Assembly (NCBI GenBank): GCA_965200525.1
Contig: OZ241368.1
Span: 6,510,001 to 6,574,000 of the forward strand
Direction of reading: 5' to 3'
Source: JANNPJ01 sp965200525
GTDB taxonomy: Bacteria; Actinomycetota; Actinomycetes; Actinomycetales; Kineosporiaceae
Length of the DNA: 64,000 nucleotides
Shown here one piece after another: positions 32,392 to 40,624 of the stretch. Positions within the stretch are counted from its first letter, which is position 1. The number at the start of each line of letters is the position of its first letter. Under the pieces are notes generated by a model. The model saw only the letters and a list, made by a program, of their open reading frames with translations. It made no database searches and was not told where the DNA came from. The position numbers were made by a program, and so were the translations under genes.

Positions 32392-33429
32392 ATGTCCACC
32401 GTCACGACCCGTCCCGGTCGCCGTCCCGCCGCCGCGTTCGGGGCCGCCCCCCTCGCCCTCGCCCTCGCCACCACGCTCACCGCGTGCGGAGGCGACTCCA
32501 GCGGCGCCGACACCGGTTCGGCGAGGACGAGTGGCTCGACCACGGTCGAGGTGGCTGCCTTCACCGGTGCGCCCTACACCAAGGCCGCGATCACCGTTCC
32601 GGTCCAGGCCGACGTCCGGGCGAAGCTGCCCCAGAAGATCCGCGACAGCGGGCAGCTGGTGATCGGTGGCGGCGCCCTGCCGGCCGGATTCCCGCCGCTC
32701 GACTTCGTCGGCAACGACCAAAAGACGATCACCGGCGCCGAGCCGGACCTGGGCCGGCTGGTCGCGGCCGTGTTCGGGCTCAAGCCGGTGCTGGCCAACG
32801 CCACCTGGGACAACCTCTTCGTCGGGATCGACAGCGGCCGCAACGACGTCGGCTTCTCCAACATCACCGACACCGAGCAGCGCAAGGAGAAGTACGACTT
32901 CGCCTCGTACCGGCAGGACAACCTCGGCTTCGAGGTGAAGAAGGACAGCACCTGGAACTTCGACGACAACTTCGAGAACCTGGCCGGCCAGACCGTGGCC
33001 GTGGGCTCGGGCACCAACCAGGAGAAGATCCTGCTGGAGTGGAAGAAGAAGCTGGCCGCTGAGGGCAAGAAGCTGGACGTCAAGTACTTCCCGACCCAAA
33101 GCGGCGTCAACCTGGCCCTGGCCTCTGGCAAGATCAGCGTCTACTTCGGGCCGAATCCGGGCGTGCAGTACCACGTGTCCCAGGTCGCCTCCGGGCCCAG
33201 TCCGACCCGCAGCGCGGGCACCTTCTCCGGTGCCGGGGCCACCCTGCAGGGCCTGATCGCCGCGACCACCAAGAAGGACAGTGGGCTGGCCCAGCCGCTG
33301 GCCGACGCGATCAACTACCTGATCAAGAACGGGCAGTACGCCTCCTGGCTGAAGGCCTACAACCTGACCAACGAGGCCGTGCCGACCTCCGAGGTCAACC
33401 CGCCCGGTCTGCCGATCACCAACTCGTGA
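32392..33429 (+). CDS. ABC transporter substrate-binding lipoprotein (SBP_bac_3 type)
   Basis: 345 residues from ATG 32392, with AAGGAG upstream. The lipobox ends TTLTAC, with the lipidated Cys near residue 32 and a Ser/Thr-rich tether after it. The family-3 fold follows: KIRDSGQLVIGGGALPAGFP, PLDFVGNDQKTITGAEPDLG, then DVGFSNITDTEQRKEKYDFA and the C-terminal ADAINYLIKNGQYASWLKAY. These match polar amino acid binders. The long (about 50-residue) insert before the first strand is unusual. Cargo is unknown; sulfur leader control suggests cystine-like, methionine-like or sulfonate compounds. Confidence 0.88.
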   Translation: MSTVTTRPGRRPAAAFGAAPLALALATTLTACGGDSSGADTGSARTSGSTTVEVAAFTGAPYTKAAITVPVQADVRAKLPQKIRDSGQLVIGGGALPAGFPPLDFVGNDQKTITGAEPDLGRLVAAVFGLKPVLANATWDNLFVGIDSGRNDVGFSNITDTEQRKEKYDFASYRQDNLGFEVKKDSTWNFDDNFENLAGQTVAVGSGTNQEKILLEWKKKLAAEGKKLDVKYFPTQSGVNLALASGKISVYFGPNPGVQYHVSQVASGPSPTRSAGTFSGAGATLQGLIAATTKKDSGLAQPLADAINYLIKNGQYASWLKAYNLTNEAVPTSEVNPPGLPITNS

Positions 33430-33443
33430 GGAAGGATCGGGCC

Positions 33444-34562
33444 ATGGGCGATCGCGGCGGCCCCCGGTTCCACTGGTTCCTGCCCACCGGCGGTGACGAC
33501 AGCCGGCTGGATCAGTCCTCGCACGGCGTCGGGATCAGGGATGACCGCAGTGACGCCGAGCGGACCGCCGCGATCGCGTCGTCCACCCATCGGGAGGCGA
33601 CCCTGGAGTACCTGAGCCAGGTCGCCGGGGCCGCCGACGACCTGGGCTTCGAGAGCGTGCTCACCCCGACCGGCGGGCACTGCCAGGACGCCTGGCTGGT
33701 GACGGCGGCGCTGATCGCCCGGACCCGGCGGCTGCGGTTCATGGTCGCGCTGCGGCCGGGGCTCGTCGCCCCGGCCCTGTCGGCCCAGATGGTGGCCACG
33801 TTCCAGCAGCTCTCACAGGGTCGGCTGCTGCTGAACGTGGTCGCCGGGGGCAGCGCCGCCGAGCAGCGGGGCTACGGCGACTTCGCCGACAAGGACGAGC
33901 GGTACCAGCGGGCCGAGGAGTTCCTCGAGGTGCTCCGGCTGGCCCTGACCGGGAGCACGTACAGCCACCTGGGCAAGCATTTCCAGATCGAGAGCGGCCG
34001 GCTGAACGACGTCCCGGAGCGGGTTCCGGACGTCTACCTCGGCGGCTCGTCGGAAGCCGCGATCGAGGTCACCGCCCGGCAGGCTGACGTGTTCCTGACC
34101 TGGGGCGAACCACCCGTACAGGTGGCGGCCAAGATCGCGACGGTCCGGGCCGCGGCCGAGCGGGAGGGCCGCGGCGTCCGGTTCGGGATCCGGTTACACG
34201 TGATCACCCGGGACACCGCGGACCAGGCCTGGTCCGACGCCGAGGGCCTGATCGCCGGGCTGGACGACGAGACGATCGCCGCCCGGCAACGGTCGCTGGG
34301 CGGCCTGGAGTCCGAAGGGCAACGGCGGATGCTGGCCCTGCACGGCGGCGACCGCAACCGGCTCCTGGTCGGGCCCAACCTGTGGGCCGGCATCGGGCTG
34401 GTCCGGGGCGGGGCCGGTACCGCCCTGGTCGGCAGCCACGCCGAGGTCGCCGACCGGATCGCCGAGTACCACGACCTGGGCATCGACGAGTTCATCCTCT
34501 CCGGCTACCCACACCTGGAGGAGGCGTACCGGTTCGCCGAGGGGGTGGCCTCACGGTTCTGA
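33444..34562 (+). CDS. ssuD: FMNH2-dependent alkanesulfonate monooxygenase, SsuD-like
   Basis: 372 residues from ATG 33444, with GGAAGGA upstream; a GTG at 33426 overlapping the previous stop is an alternative. Features: RFHWFLPTGGDDSRL at the start, AAIASSTHREATLEYLSQVA, RLRFMVALRPGLVAPALSAQ, QGRLLLNVVAGGSAAEQRGY, and the characteristic end DEFILSGYPHLEEAYRFAEG. These strongly resemble SsuD, which releases sulfite from alkanesulfonates using FMNH2. The flavin reductase at 21.2 kb is the only obvious reductant source in the window. It is last in the transporter operon behind leader peptide 2. Confidence 0.87.
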   Translation: MGDRGGPRFHWFLPTGGDDSRLDQSSHGVGIRDDRSDAERTAAIASSTHREATLEYLSQVAGAADDLGFESVLTPTGGHCQDAWLVTAALIARTRRLRFMVALRPGLVAPALSAQMVATFQQLSQGRLLLNVVAGGSAAEQRGYGDFADKDERYQRAEEFLEVLRLALTGSTYSHLGKHFQIESGRLNDVPERVPDVYLGGSSEAAIEVTARQADVFLTWGEPPVQVAAKIATVRAAAEREGRGVRFGIRLHVITRDTADQAWSDAEGLIAGLDDETIAARQRSLGGLESEGQRRMLALHGGDRNRLLVGPNLWAGIGLVRGGAGTALVGSHAEVADRIAEYHDLGIDEFILSGYPHLEEAYRFAEGVASRF

Positions 34563-34584
34563 CCGGTTCTCGACCGACCGCGGA

Positions 34585-35606
34585 TCAGCTCGCGTAGGCG
34601 TCGATCTCGGCGATCAGGGCCCGCCGGCCGGCTTCGGGCAGGAAGGACTGCCGGACGCGGACCGGGCCAGGTCGGCGATCCCGGCCTCGTCCAGCCCGAG
34701 AAGCTCTGCCGCGACTGCGTACTCGTGGTTGAGCGTGGTCGAGAACAACGGCGGGTCGTCGGAGTTGATCGAGAACGGCACCCCGGCGGCCGCGATCACC
34801 GGCAGCGGGTGCTCGGCCAGTGACGTCACCGAACGGGTGCAGACGTTGGAGGTCGGGCAGATCTCGAGCGCGATGTCGTGCTCGGCCAGGTATCGCAGCA
34901 GGTCCGGGTCGTCGGCGGCCCGAATGCCGTGACCGATCCGCTCAGCCTTCAGGTGATGGATCGCATCCCAGACGGTCGGCGCCCCGGTGGACTCCCCGGA
35001 GTGCGGCACGCTGTGCAGTCCGGCGGCCCGGGCCCGGGCGAAGTGCGGGGCGAACTGGGGGCGAGGGACGCCGATCTCGGGCCCGCCCAGGCCGAAGCTG
35101 ACCAGACCGTCCGGCCGCTGCCGCAGGGCGATGTCCAGGGTGACGTCGGCGGCCTCCAGCCCCGACTCTCCCGGGATGTCGAAACACCAGGCCAGCTCGA
35201 TGCCGAAGTCGGCCCGGGCCCGGCGGCGGACGTCCTCGATCGTCTCGCAGAACGCCTCGGCCGCCATCCCCCGGGACGTCGCCGAGTACGGCGAGCAGGT
35301 CAGCTCGGCGTAGCGGATCTGCTGACCGGCCATCTCCCGGGCGATCTCGTAGGTCAGGGTCCAGATGTCGTCCGGGGTCCGGATCAGGTCGACCACGGAC
35401 AGGTACACGTCGATGAAATGGGCGAAATCGGTGAACGTGAAGTATTCGGCCAGCTTGGTCTCGTCGGCCGGTACCGGGCTGGTGCCCTCGTACCGGGCCG
35501 CCAGCTCGGCCACGATCCGGGGCGAGGCCGAGCCGATGTGATGCACGTGCAGTTCGGCTTTGGGCAGCCCGGTCACGAATTCCTCTACTGATCGCACGAC
35601 GAGCAT
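34585..35606 (-). pseudogene. Adenosine deaminase with a frameshifted C-terminus
   Basis: The frame from ATG 35606 encodes an adenosine/adenine deaminase: GLPKAELHVHHIGSASPRIV has the first metal-ligand His pair, then GLHSVPHSGESTGAPTVWDA, AERIGHGIRAADD, ALEICPTSNVCTRSV and VPFSINSDDPPLFSTTLNHE with the metal-binding Asp pair. The frame then breaks near 34667 and stops at 34614 after an unrelated tail. In the next frame the expected ending resumes (VRQSFLPEAGRRALIAEIDA) to a stop at 34585. One missing base explains it. Catalytic residues are upstream of the break, so activity may survive, or the break may be a sequencing error. It lies 20 bp after the LysR gene. Confidence 0.8.
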
Positions 35607-35625
35607 GGTGGCACACCCGCCCGGG

Positions 35626-36558
35626 CTACCCCATCGACAGGTCGAGCTGGAACGCGGCGGCCCGCAGAGCCCCCTCGACGATCCGCAGCGCGGGCTCGGT
35701 GGCCAGGGCGGCACCCTCCGGTGCGGGCACTCGGGCCAGGAACACCTGCCGTTGCTCGAGCGAACCGCCCCGCACCCGCAGCGCCCGCACCCCTCGAGGC
35801 AGCACCGGCACCAGGAGCGCAGGCACCGTCGTGAAACCCGCACCGGACGCGACCTGTTGCAGTTTGGCCATCCAGTCGGACGAACTGTGCACCACCCGGG
35901 CCCGACCGGGCAGTCCCGGCCATACCCCCAGACCCGGCTCACCGGCGTCGCTGCGACCGGACACCCAGGGCTGGTCGACGAGATCCTCCAGCGCGACGCT
36001 GTCCGCCGCCGCCAGCGGGTGGGCCTCGGCCACCGCGACCAGCAGCTCGTGGTCGGCGATCTTGCTGGTCACCAGCTCCGGGGTCTCGGCGTCGAAGGGC
36101 CGGAACGGGGGCGTGCGAGCCAGGACGGCCAGATCCACGGCGCCGGCCCGCAACGCCGTCACCAGGGAGCGGGTCGAGCCGGTCCGGGTGACCAGGTCGA
36201 TGTCGCCGCGGGCGCGCAGTTCGGCCGCCACCCGGGGCACCAGCCAGGCGCCGGCGCTGGTGAAAGCACCCAGCCGCACCAGGGCCCGGGCGGACCGCTC
36301 GCCGTTCAGTTCCCGCTCGGCCGCATCGAGCTCGTCGAGCGCGCGGGCGACCCGGCGCAGCAGAACCTGCCCGGCCTCGGTCAGTCGAACACCGTCCCGA
36401 CGACGCTCGAACAGGGTTACCCCAAGGGCAGTTTCGAGCGAGGCGATCTGCCGGGACACCGCCGACTGGGTGTAGCCACTCGCGACGGCGGCGGCCGAGA
36501 ACGAGCCCCGCTCGGCCACCTGTCGCAAGATCCGCAAGGCGGTCAATGAGACATCCAT
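35626..36558 (-). CDS. LysR-family transcriptional regulator
   Basis: 310 residues. The N-terminal winged HTH reads TALRILRQVAERGSFSAAAV, then GYTQSAVSRQIASLETALGV and TLFERRRDGVRLTEAGQVLL. The periplasmic-binding-like effector domain fills residues 90-300. It is divergent from the SDR gene at 36630 (71-bp gap with an ACCT-N9-AGGT inverted repeat) and is followed by the adenosine deaminase gene on the same strand. Either neighbour may be its target. Confidence 0.88.
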   Translation of the reverse strand: MDVSLTALRILRQVAERGSFSAAAVASGYTQSAVSRQIASLETALGVTLFERRRDGVRLTEAGQVLLRRVARALDELDAAERELNGERSARALVRLGAFTSAGAWLVPRVAAELRARGDIDLVTRTGSTRSLVTALRAGAVDLAVLARTPPFRPFDAETPELVTSKIADHELLVAVAEAHPLAAADSVALEDLVDQPWVSGRSDAGEPGLGVWPGLPGRARVVHSSSDWMAKLQQVASGAGFTTVPALLVPVLPRGVRALRVRGGSLEQRQVFLARVPAPEGAALATEPALRIVEGALRAAAFQLDLSMG

Positions 36559-36571
36559 GCGGCCTAGGAAT

Positions 36572-36588
36572 ACCTCATGTGCACAGGT
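36572..36588. promoter_or_regulatory. Putative LysR box between LysR and SDR genes
   Basis: ACCT (36572-36575) and AGGT (36585-36588) flank 9 bp, and the centre contains the perfect palindrome TGTGCACA (36578-36585). The spacing fits the T-N11-A type of LysR-binding site. It lies in the 71-bp divergent intergenic region, about 30 bp upstream of the TACGGT -10 box of the SDR gene. Confidence 0.45.
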
Positions 36589-36629
36589 CTCGCTACCGTC
36601 ATGCCTGTCTTCCTGCCTACGGTTGACTC

Positions 36630-37523
36630 ATGACCGCTACGACACCGCGCATCGCCCTCGTCACCGGGGCCACCCAGGGCCTCGGCCGGGCCCTGGTTGA
36701 GGGCTTGGCCGACCGCCTCGGCCGAGCTGATCTCGTCCTGCTGACCAGCCGTGACCCGGAACGGGTCGAGCGGGCCGCCGCGGACCTCACCGCCCGCGGC
36801 AGCAGCGTCGCCCGGGTCGAGGGCCGACCTCTCGACGTCACCGATGCCGACGCCGTGACCGCTCTGGCGGCCGAACTGACTGGCCGGTTCGGCGGGGTGG
36901 ACCTGGTGTTCTCCAACGCCACCGGCCGGATGAGTCCCGACATCCAGCCGGCCGAACAGGTCGACGGTCAGCTCGACATCAGCAACGTCGCCACCTCCCG
37001 GCTGCTGCGGACCGTGCTTCCGCTGGTCCGCCCGGGTGGCACCTTTCTCGTGGTCGCCAGCGCCCTGGGCACCCTGATGCAGTTACCTGAGGCGGTCCGC
37101 GGCCGGTTCGCCGACGCCGTCACCCTGGATCAGGTGGACGAGGTGATCGAGCAGTACCGGGCCGAGGTCCACGCCGGCACGGCCGAGCGGAACGGCTGGC
37201 CGCACTGGTTGAACATCCCGTCCAAGGTGGGTCAGGTCGCCGCCACCCGGGCGGTCGCCGCCGGGCGCCGGGAGCAGGACCTGAGCCAGGGCACCCTGCT
37301 GGCCGCGGTCTGTCCGGGCCTCATCGACACCGGCGCTTCACGGCCCTGGTTCGAGGACATGAGCAGCGCCCAGACGCCGGAGCAGGCCGCGGTCGCCGTC
37401 CTCGATCTTGCCCTCACCCGGCCCCTCGACCCGGCGGTCCACGGCGAGCTGGTGCAGTTCGGCAAGATCCTTCCGTGGACCGGCCGAATCGACACCGGCC
37501 ACCGGGCCGGCGACCCGAGCTAG
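36630..37523 (+). CDS. SDR-fold protein with a degenerate active site
   Basis: 297 residues. The N-terminal cofactor motif TGATQGLGRALVEGLADRLG is normal for an SDR, and LDVTDADAVTALAAEL matches the adenine-contact Asp region. However, the NNAG strand reads FSNATGRMS, and the segment where YxxxK should occur reads WLNIPSKVGQVAATR, with Asn at the position four before Lys. The Ser region VVASALGTLMQL is retained. The catalytic Tyr therefore appears absent, so it may bind NAD(P) without classical chemistry or use another residue. ATG follows TACGGT by 6 nt (leaderless). Confidence 0.75.
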   Translation: MTATTPRIALVTGATQGLGRALVEGLADRLGRADLVLLTSRDPERVERAAADLTARGSSVARVEGRPLDVTDADAVTALAAELTGRFGGVDLVFSNATGRMSPDIQPAEQVDGQLDISNVATSRLLRTVLPLVRPGGTFLVVASALGTLMQLPEAVRGRFADAVTLDQVDEVIEQYRAEVHAGTAERNGWPHWLNIPSKVGQVAATRAVAAGRREQDLSQGTLLAAVCPGLIDTGASRPWFEDMSSAQTPEQAAVAVLDLALTRPLDPAVHGELVQFGKILPWTGRIDTGHRAGDPS

Positions 37524-37885
37524 CGGCGTCCCCGAGCCCTGGGAACCTTGGGCTGGGCGGGCGGCAGCGAGCGGGCGTAACCGACGCCCAGGTCCACCCA
37601 GCGGGTCAGGTCGGCCTCGGACGTCGTCGCGTCGAGGTGGATGTGCAGCCAGCCGTCCATCTCGCGACCACGCATCACGAACCGGTCGGCCTGCGGGTCG
37701 GCGATCAGCTCGTCGGCCCGGGCCGGATCCACCCGCAGCAGGAGGCCGCCCTTGCGGCTGGCCGTGACCGACAGGTGGCCGTTGATCAGGAAGGCCAGGC
37801 CGCCGAACATGCGCTTCTCGGTGACTCCGGTCTGGCCCAGCAGGTGCTCGCGGATCAGTTCGGCCAGTTCCTCGTCGTAAGCCAC
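37520..37885 (-). CDS. TfoX/Sxy N-terminal domain protein
   Basis: 121 residues: LAELIREHLLGQTGVTEKRM, then FGGLAFLINGHLSVTASRKG and LLLRVDPARADELIADPQAD are characteristic of the TfoX_N domain, followed by MRGREMDGWLHIHLD and a basic tail (PKVPRARGRR). In Proteobacteria full-length TfoX regulates competence; stand-alone TfoX_N proteins in actinobacteria have no known role. Its stop overlaps the convergent SDR stop by 4 bp. Confidence 0.85.
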   Translation of the reverse strand: MAYDEELAELIREHLLGQTGVTEKRMFGGLAFLINGHLSVTASRKGGLLLRVDPARADELIADPQADRFVMRGREMDGWLHIHLDATTSEADLTRWVDLGVGYARSLPPAQPKVPRARGRR

Positions 37886-37966
37886 CCCTCGAGTATCCCG
37901 GGGTGGCCGGGCGGACGCGTGAGAAATGAAGGTGCGGCCCTACCGGTGTGGGCCAACATGGGCCGC

Positions 37967-38632
37967 ATGACCAAACTGACCGGACAACAGATCGCTGACG
38001 AGGGCCTGGAGGGGTGGGCCAACCTGCTCGGTGGCCTGCAGACCCGCCTGCACACCCACGACTTCGCGACCGGGCTGGCCCTCGTGAACGCCATCGGCGC
38101 GGCGGCCGAGGAGATGAACCATCATCCCGACCTCGACCTGCGCTATCCGCACGTCGACGTGCGGATCTCCAGTCACGACGTCGGCGGGATCAGTGATCGG
38201 GACGTCCGCCTGGCCCGAACCGTCTCGTCGATCGCCGCGGACGCCGGGGTCGAACTCGACCGGAAGGTGGCCAAACTCGAACTGGGCCTGGACACCCCGG
38301 CCATGAGGTCGGTACTACCGTTCTGGGCCGCGGTGCTGGCCGCGCCGGTGCCGAACGCCTCCGGGCCGGACGCCTCTGGGCCGGACGACGAGGTCCGGGA
38401 TCCCGCCGGTGCGCTGCCGACGGTGTGGTTCCAGAAGTCCGGCGACGAGGAACCGCGCCAGCGCTGGCACCCGGACCTGTGGATCGACCCGGCCGAGGTC
38501 GAGCCTCGGATCGAGGCGGCCGTGGCGGCCGGGGGGACGCTGGTGAGCGAGGCCGCGGCCCCGAGATTCTGGGTGCTGGCCGACCCGGAGGGCAACCAGG
38601 TCTGCCTCTGCACCTGGCAGGACCGCGGTTGA
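37967..38632 (+). CDS. Pterin-4a-carbinolamine dehydratase fused to a glyoxalase-like domain
   Basis: 221 residues from ATG 37967; ATG 37958 is equally possible. Residues 1-97 are a PCD/DCoH domain, with EEMNHHPDLDLRYPHVDVRI and SSHDVGGISDRDVRLARTVS carrying the active-site His cluster. Residues 98-221 form one VOC/glyoxalase-like half (MRSVLPFWAAVLAAPVP, then WIDPAEVEPRIEAAVAAGGT and WVLADPEGNQVCLCTW). The two are joined by a short linker with a 15-bp duplication. PCD recycles the oxidised pterin cofactor of aromatic amino acid hydroxylases, but no hydroxylase is nearby. Confidence 0.83.
   Translation: MTKLTGQQIADEGLEGWANLLGGLQTRLHTHDFATGLALVNAIGAAAEEMNHHPDLDLRYPHVDVRISSHDVGGISDRDVRLARTVSSIAADAGVELDRKVAKLELGLDTPAMRSVLPFWAAVLAAPVPNASGPDASGPDDEVRDPAGALPTVWFQKSGDEEPRQRWHPDLWIDPAEVEPRIEAAVAAGGTLVSEAAAPRFWVLADPEGNQVCLCTWQDRG
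38357..38386 (+). repeat. 15-bp tandem duplication inside the PCD-VOC gene
   Basis: Two 15-bp copies, gcctccgggccggac and gcctctgggccggac, differ at one base and encode ASGPD twice in the linker between the PCD and glyoxalase-like domains. It is one of several 15-bp tandem duplications in the window. Confidence 0.8.
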
Positions 38633-38661
38633 TCACTCCGCCGGCGGCCGGGAGCAGCCGG

Positions 38662-39648
38662 CTATCCGCTGACACCATGGGTGACAAGTGAGCAACTCTG
38701 GCCGGACAGCCGGCCGAGACTGGAGGCCAGCTGCTGCAGATCCTTGTTCTCGTCCCTGAGCGGGACGCCGGACAGGTCGGCGTCGAGCTCGCTCATCGTG
38801 AACCGCTCCCGGACGTGCTTGCGGATCAGTCCGGCGTTCGTCGCCCGGTCCCGTTCCCAGGTGGCGGCCCGCTCCGCGGCCGTCTGCCGGATGCTGTGCA
38901 GCGAGTCGGGGACCGATTGGGCGAAGAAGACCTCCAGGATGCCCTGGACCTTGGCCAGCCGGCTGTTCATCTCCTTCACCAGCCGGGACCGGTCGATCTT
39001 CGACAGATCACTCAAACTTCCGTCCCCCGGATCGGAGTCGAGCCCGCCGGTCATCAGGGCGGCGTTGTAGTTCGGCCGGAGAACACCGCCCACGTCCTGG
39101 CAGGCGGTGGCGGACTGCGTGCGATAGGCCCGCACGTCGGACGGCTCTCGGGCATTCGTCCTCAGGAAGTACACCACCACCACGGCAACGATGAGCACGA
39201 CCAACACAGCGCCGCCGGCCCCGAACGAGCCGATGTTTACGCGGTGGCCCACCTGCGAGTAGGCACCGGTCGCCTGCCGGGAGCGAGCTCCACCCATGGC
39301 ACTGCCGCGATCGACACTGGTGACCGTCACGGTCGGCCGCAGCTTCTCGAGCCGGCCGACGATCTGGCCCAGCTCCCGGGCGAAGGCGGGGTCGGCCGCG
39401 GCGGCCGAACCGACCATGAACTGGACGTCGGCGTGAACAGCCGGATCGGTGACGCCGTGCTCGGCGTCGGACTCGAGCCGCTGGAGTACCGACCGGTTGC
39501 CCAGGCGGGCGTACACCCGATCGTGCAACTGGTCGAGGACGTGATCCATCGCCTGATCGGTCTCGCGGCCCAGGCGGCCGACGGCGTGCCGGCCCCGGCG
39601 CGCGGCCCAGGCCGCCAGATATCCGGCGACGAGCTCGATTCCGGTCAT
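38662..39648 (-). CDS. Single-pass membrane protein of unknown function
   Basis: 328 residues. The N-terminal 120 residues are helical and charged (AVHADVQFMVGSAAAADPAF, then ARELGQIVGRLEKLRPTVTV). A Gly/Gln-rich stretch (ATGAYSQVGHRVNIGSFGAG) immediately precedes a membrane segment (AVLVVLIVAVVVVYFLR, near residue 155). The outside half has two Cys (ATACQDVGG and GQSCSLV) and coiled-coil-like helices (KEMNSRLAKVQGILEVFFAQ). The SQVG core before the membrane loosely recalls bacterial amyloid-signalling motifs. It overlaps the upstream PASTA gene by 4 bp, so the two are co-translated. The function is unknown. Confidence 0.65.
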   Translation of the reverse strand: MTGIELVAGYLAAWAARRGRHAVGRLGRETDQAMDHVLDQLHDRVYARLGNRSVLQRLESDAEHGVTDPAVHADVQFMVGSAAAADPAFARELGQIVGRLEKLRPTVTVTSVDRGSAMGGARSRQATGAYSQVGHRVNIGSFGAGGAVLVVLIVAVVVVYFLRTNAREPSDVRAYRTQSATACQDVGGVLRPNYNAALMTGGLDSDPGDGSLSDLSKIDRSRLVKEMNSRLAKVQGILEVFFAQSVPDSLHSIRQTAAERAATWERDRATNAGLIRKHVRERFTMSELDADLSGVPLRDENKDLQQLASSLGRLSGQSCSLVTHGVSG

Positions 39649-40295
39649 CGAACCGCCTCCTGACCAGTGGCCTGACCGGTCGCGGTCGCCTCCGAGGTCG
39701 GAGAGGGCGTGTCGGAGGGCGTGACCTCGACGGACACGTGCAGGCTCACGGTGGAACCGCGCCCGACCACGGTGCCGGCGCCCGGTTCCTGGGATGCGAC
39801 CACGTCGACCGGCAGGTCAGGCTGGTCCACCGGGATCACCTTCACGGCGAATCCGGCGCTCTTGAGGCGGTTTTCGGCAGCCGCCCGGTTCATGTCGACG
39901 ACATCGGGCACGGTCACGCCTGCAGTTGTGGTGATCGGCGGCCTGGTTCGGGTCGTCCGCGCGGGCAAGGGCGTGCCGATGGGCCTCGGGCTCTTGGTGA
40001 GCGCCGATGCCGGCGTCGCCGAGGCGGTCGAGGTCCGGGTCGGGCCGTCGGTCGAGGTCGCCTCGGACTCGGCCGGCCGGTTGATCGCACCGACCGGCGA
40101 TGCGACGCCGCCGTCCGATCCGCTGCCGTCCGATCCGCTGCCGGGGCCGGCGAGCAGGTACCCGGCCGCGCCCGCGATGATCAGGGCACTGGCCCCGGCG
40201 GCGAGCCGGACCCGCCGCTGACGCCACCACGGCGGCGGGTCCGGCTCGGGCGCCAGCGAGTGCCACCACTCGGGCTCGGGGTCAGGACCGGACAT
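39645..40295 (-). CDS. PASTA-domain single-pass membrane protein
   Basis: 216 residues from ATG 40295, with GGAGGGG upstream. The order is a W/P-rich cytoplasmic segment (EWWHSLAPEPDPPPWWRQRR), a membrane span (LAAGASALIIAGAAGYLLAG), a Ser/Thr/Pro linker, one PASTA domain (VTVPDVVDMNRAAAENRLKS, AGFAVKVIP, ASQEPGAGTVVGRGSTVSL) and a Thr-rich tail. PASTA domains sense peptidoglycan fragments, usually at the end of PknB-type kinases, but no kinase domain is attached here. The linker contains an exact 15-bp tandem duplication (40111-40140). It is coupled to the membrane protein downstream. Confidence 0.82.
   Translation of the reverse strand: MSGPDPEPEWWHSLAPEPDPPPWWRQRRVRLAAGASALIIAGAAGYLLAGPGSGSDGSGSDGGVASPVGAINRPAESEATSTDGPTRTSTASATPASALTKSPRPIGTPLPARTTRTRPPITTTAGVTVPDVVDMNRAAAENRLKSAGFAVKVIPVDQPDLPVDVVASQEPGAGTVVGRGSTVSLHVSVEVTPSDTPSPTSEATATGQATGQEAVR
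40111..40140 (-). repeat. Exact 15-bp tandem duplication in the PASTA gene
   Basis: The plus strand reads ccgtccgatccgctg twice without mismatch (40111-40125 and 40126-40140). On the coding strand it gives repeated Gly-Ser-Asp units just outside the membrane span. Length and perfection match other 15-bp duplications in the window. Confidence 0.85.
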
Positions 40296-40624
40296 GGCCC
40301 CTCCTGCGACAGGTCTCACGCCGCCGACCCTCAACACGCGAAGCCCTCATGCCGTCTCCCTCCGGGCCGGGCGGTACTCGGTGTGACCACCGCTCGTCCT
40401 GCGGAGGGGCCTGGTCTTCCGTTGATACACGAGTGAGATCGTCATCCGCCGGACGAGGACACCGGGTCGTGGACAGCCGGGTCGTGTACAGCCGGGTCGT
40501 ATGGCCATTGGGAACGCCGCCCCCCGGGCGGATGCGACTCGCCCGCTGGACCTGAGCGACGCGGTCCGCGAGTTAGGTAGTTGTGCTCAGGCCTCGTCGC
40601 CGAGCCCGAGCCAGGATTGCGGAC
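40296..40624. other. Divergent intergenic region with a 15-bp tandem repeat
   Basis: This 329-bp gap separates the divergent PASTA and SCO4225-family genes. It contains a 15-bp tandem repeat at 40462-40506, ccgggtcgtggacag then ccgggtcgtgtacag then a third partial copy. A minus-strand frame of 187 codons crosses part of it, but it opposes the well-supported membrane gene and shows no family features. I find no RNA gene and no clear promoter, although CAGGAT (40612-40617), 7 nt before ATG 40625, could be a weak -10 box. Confidence 0.5.
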
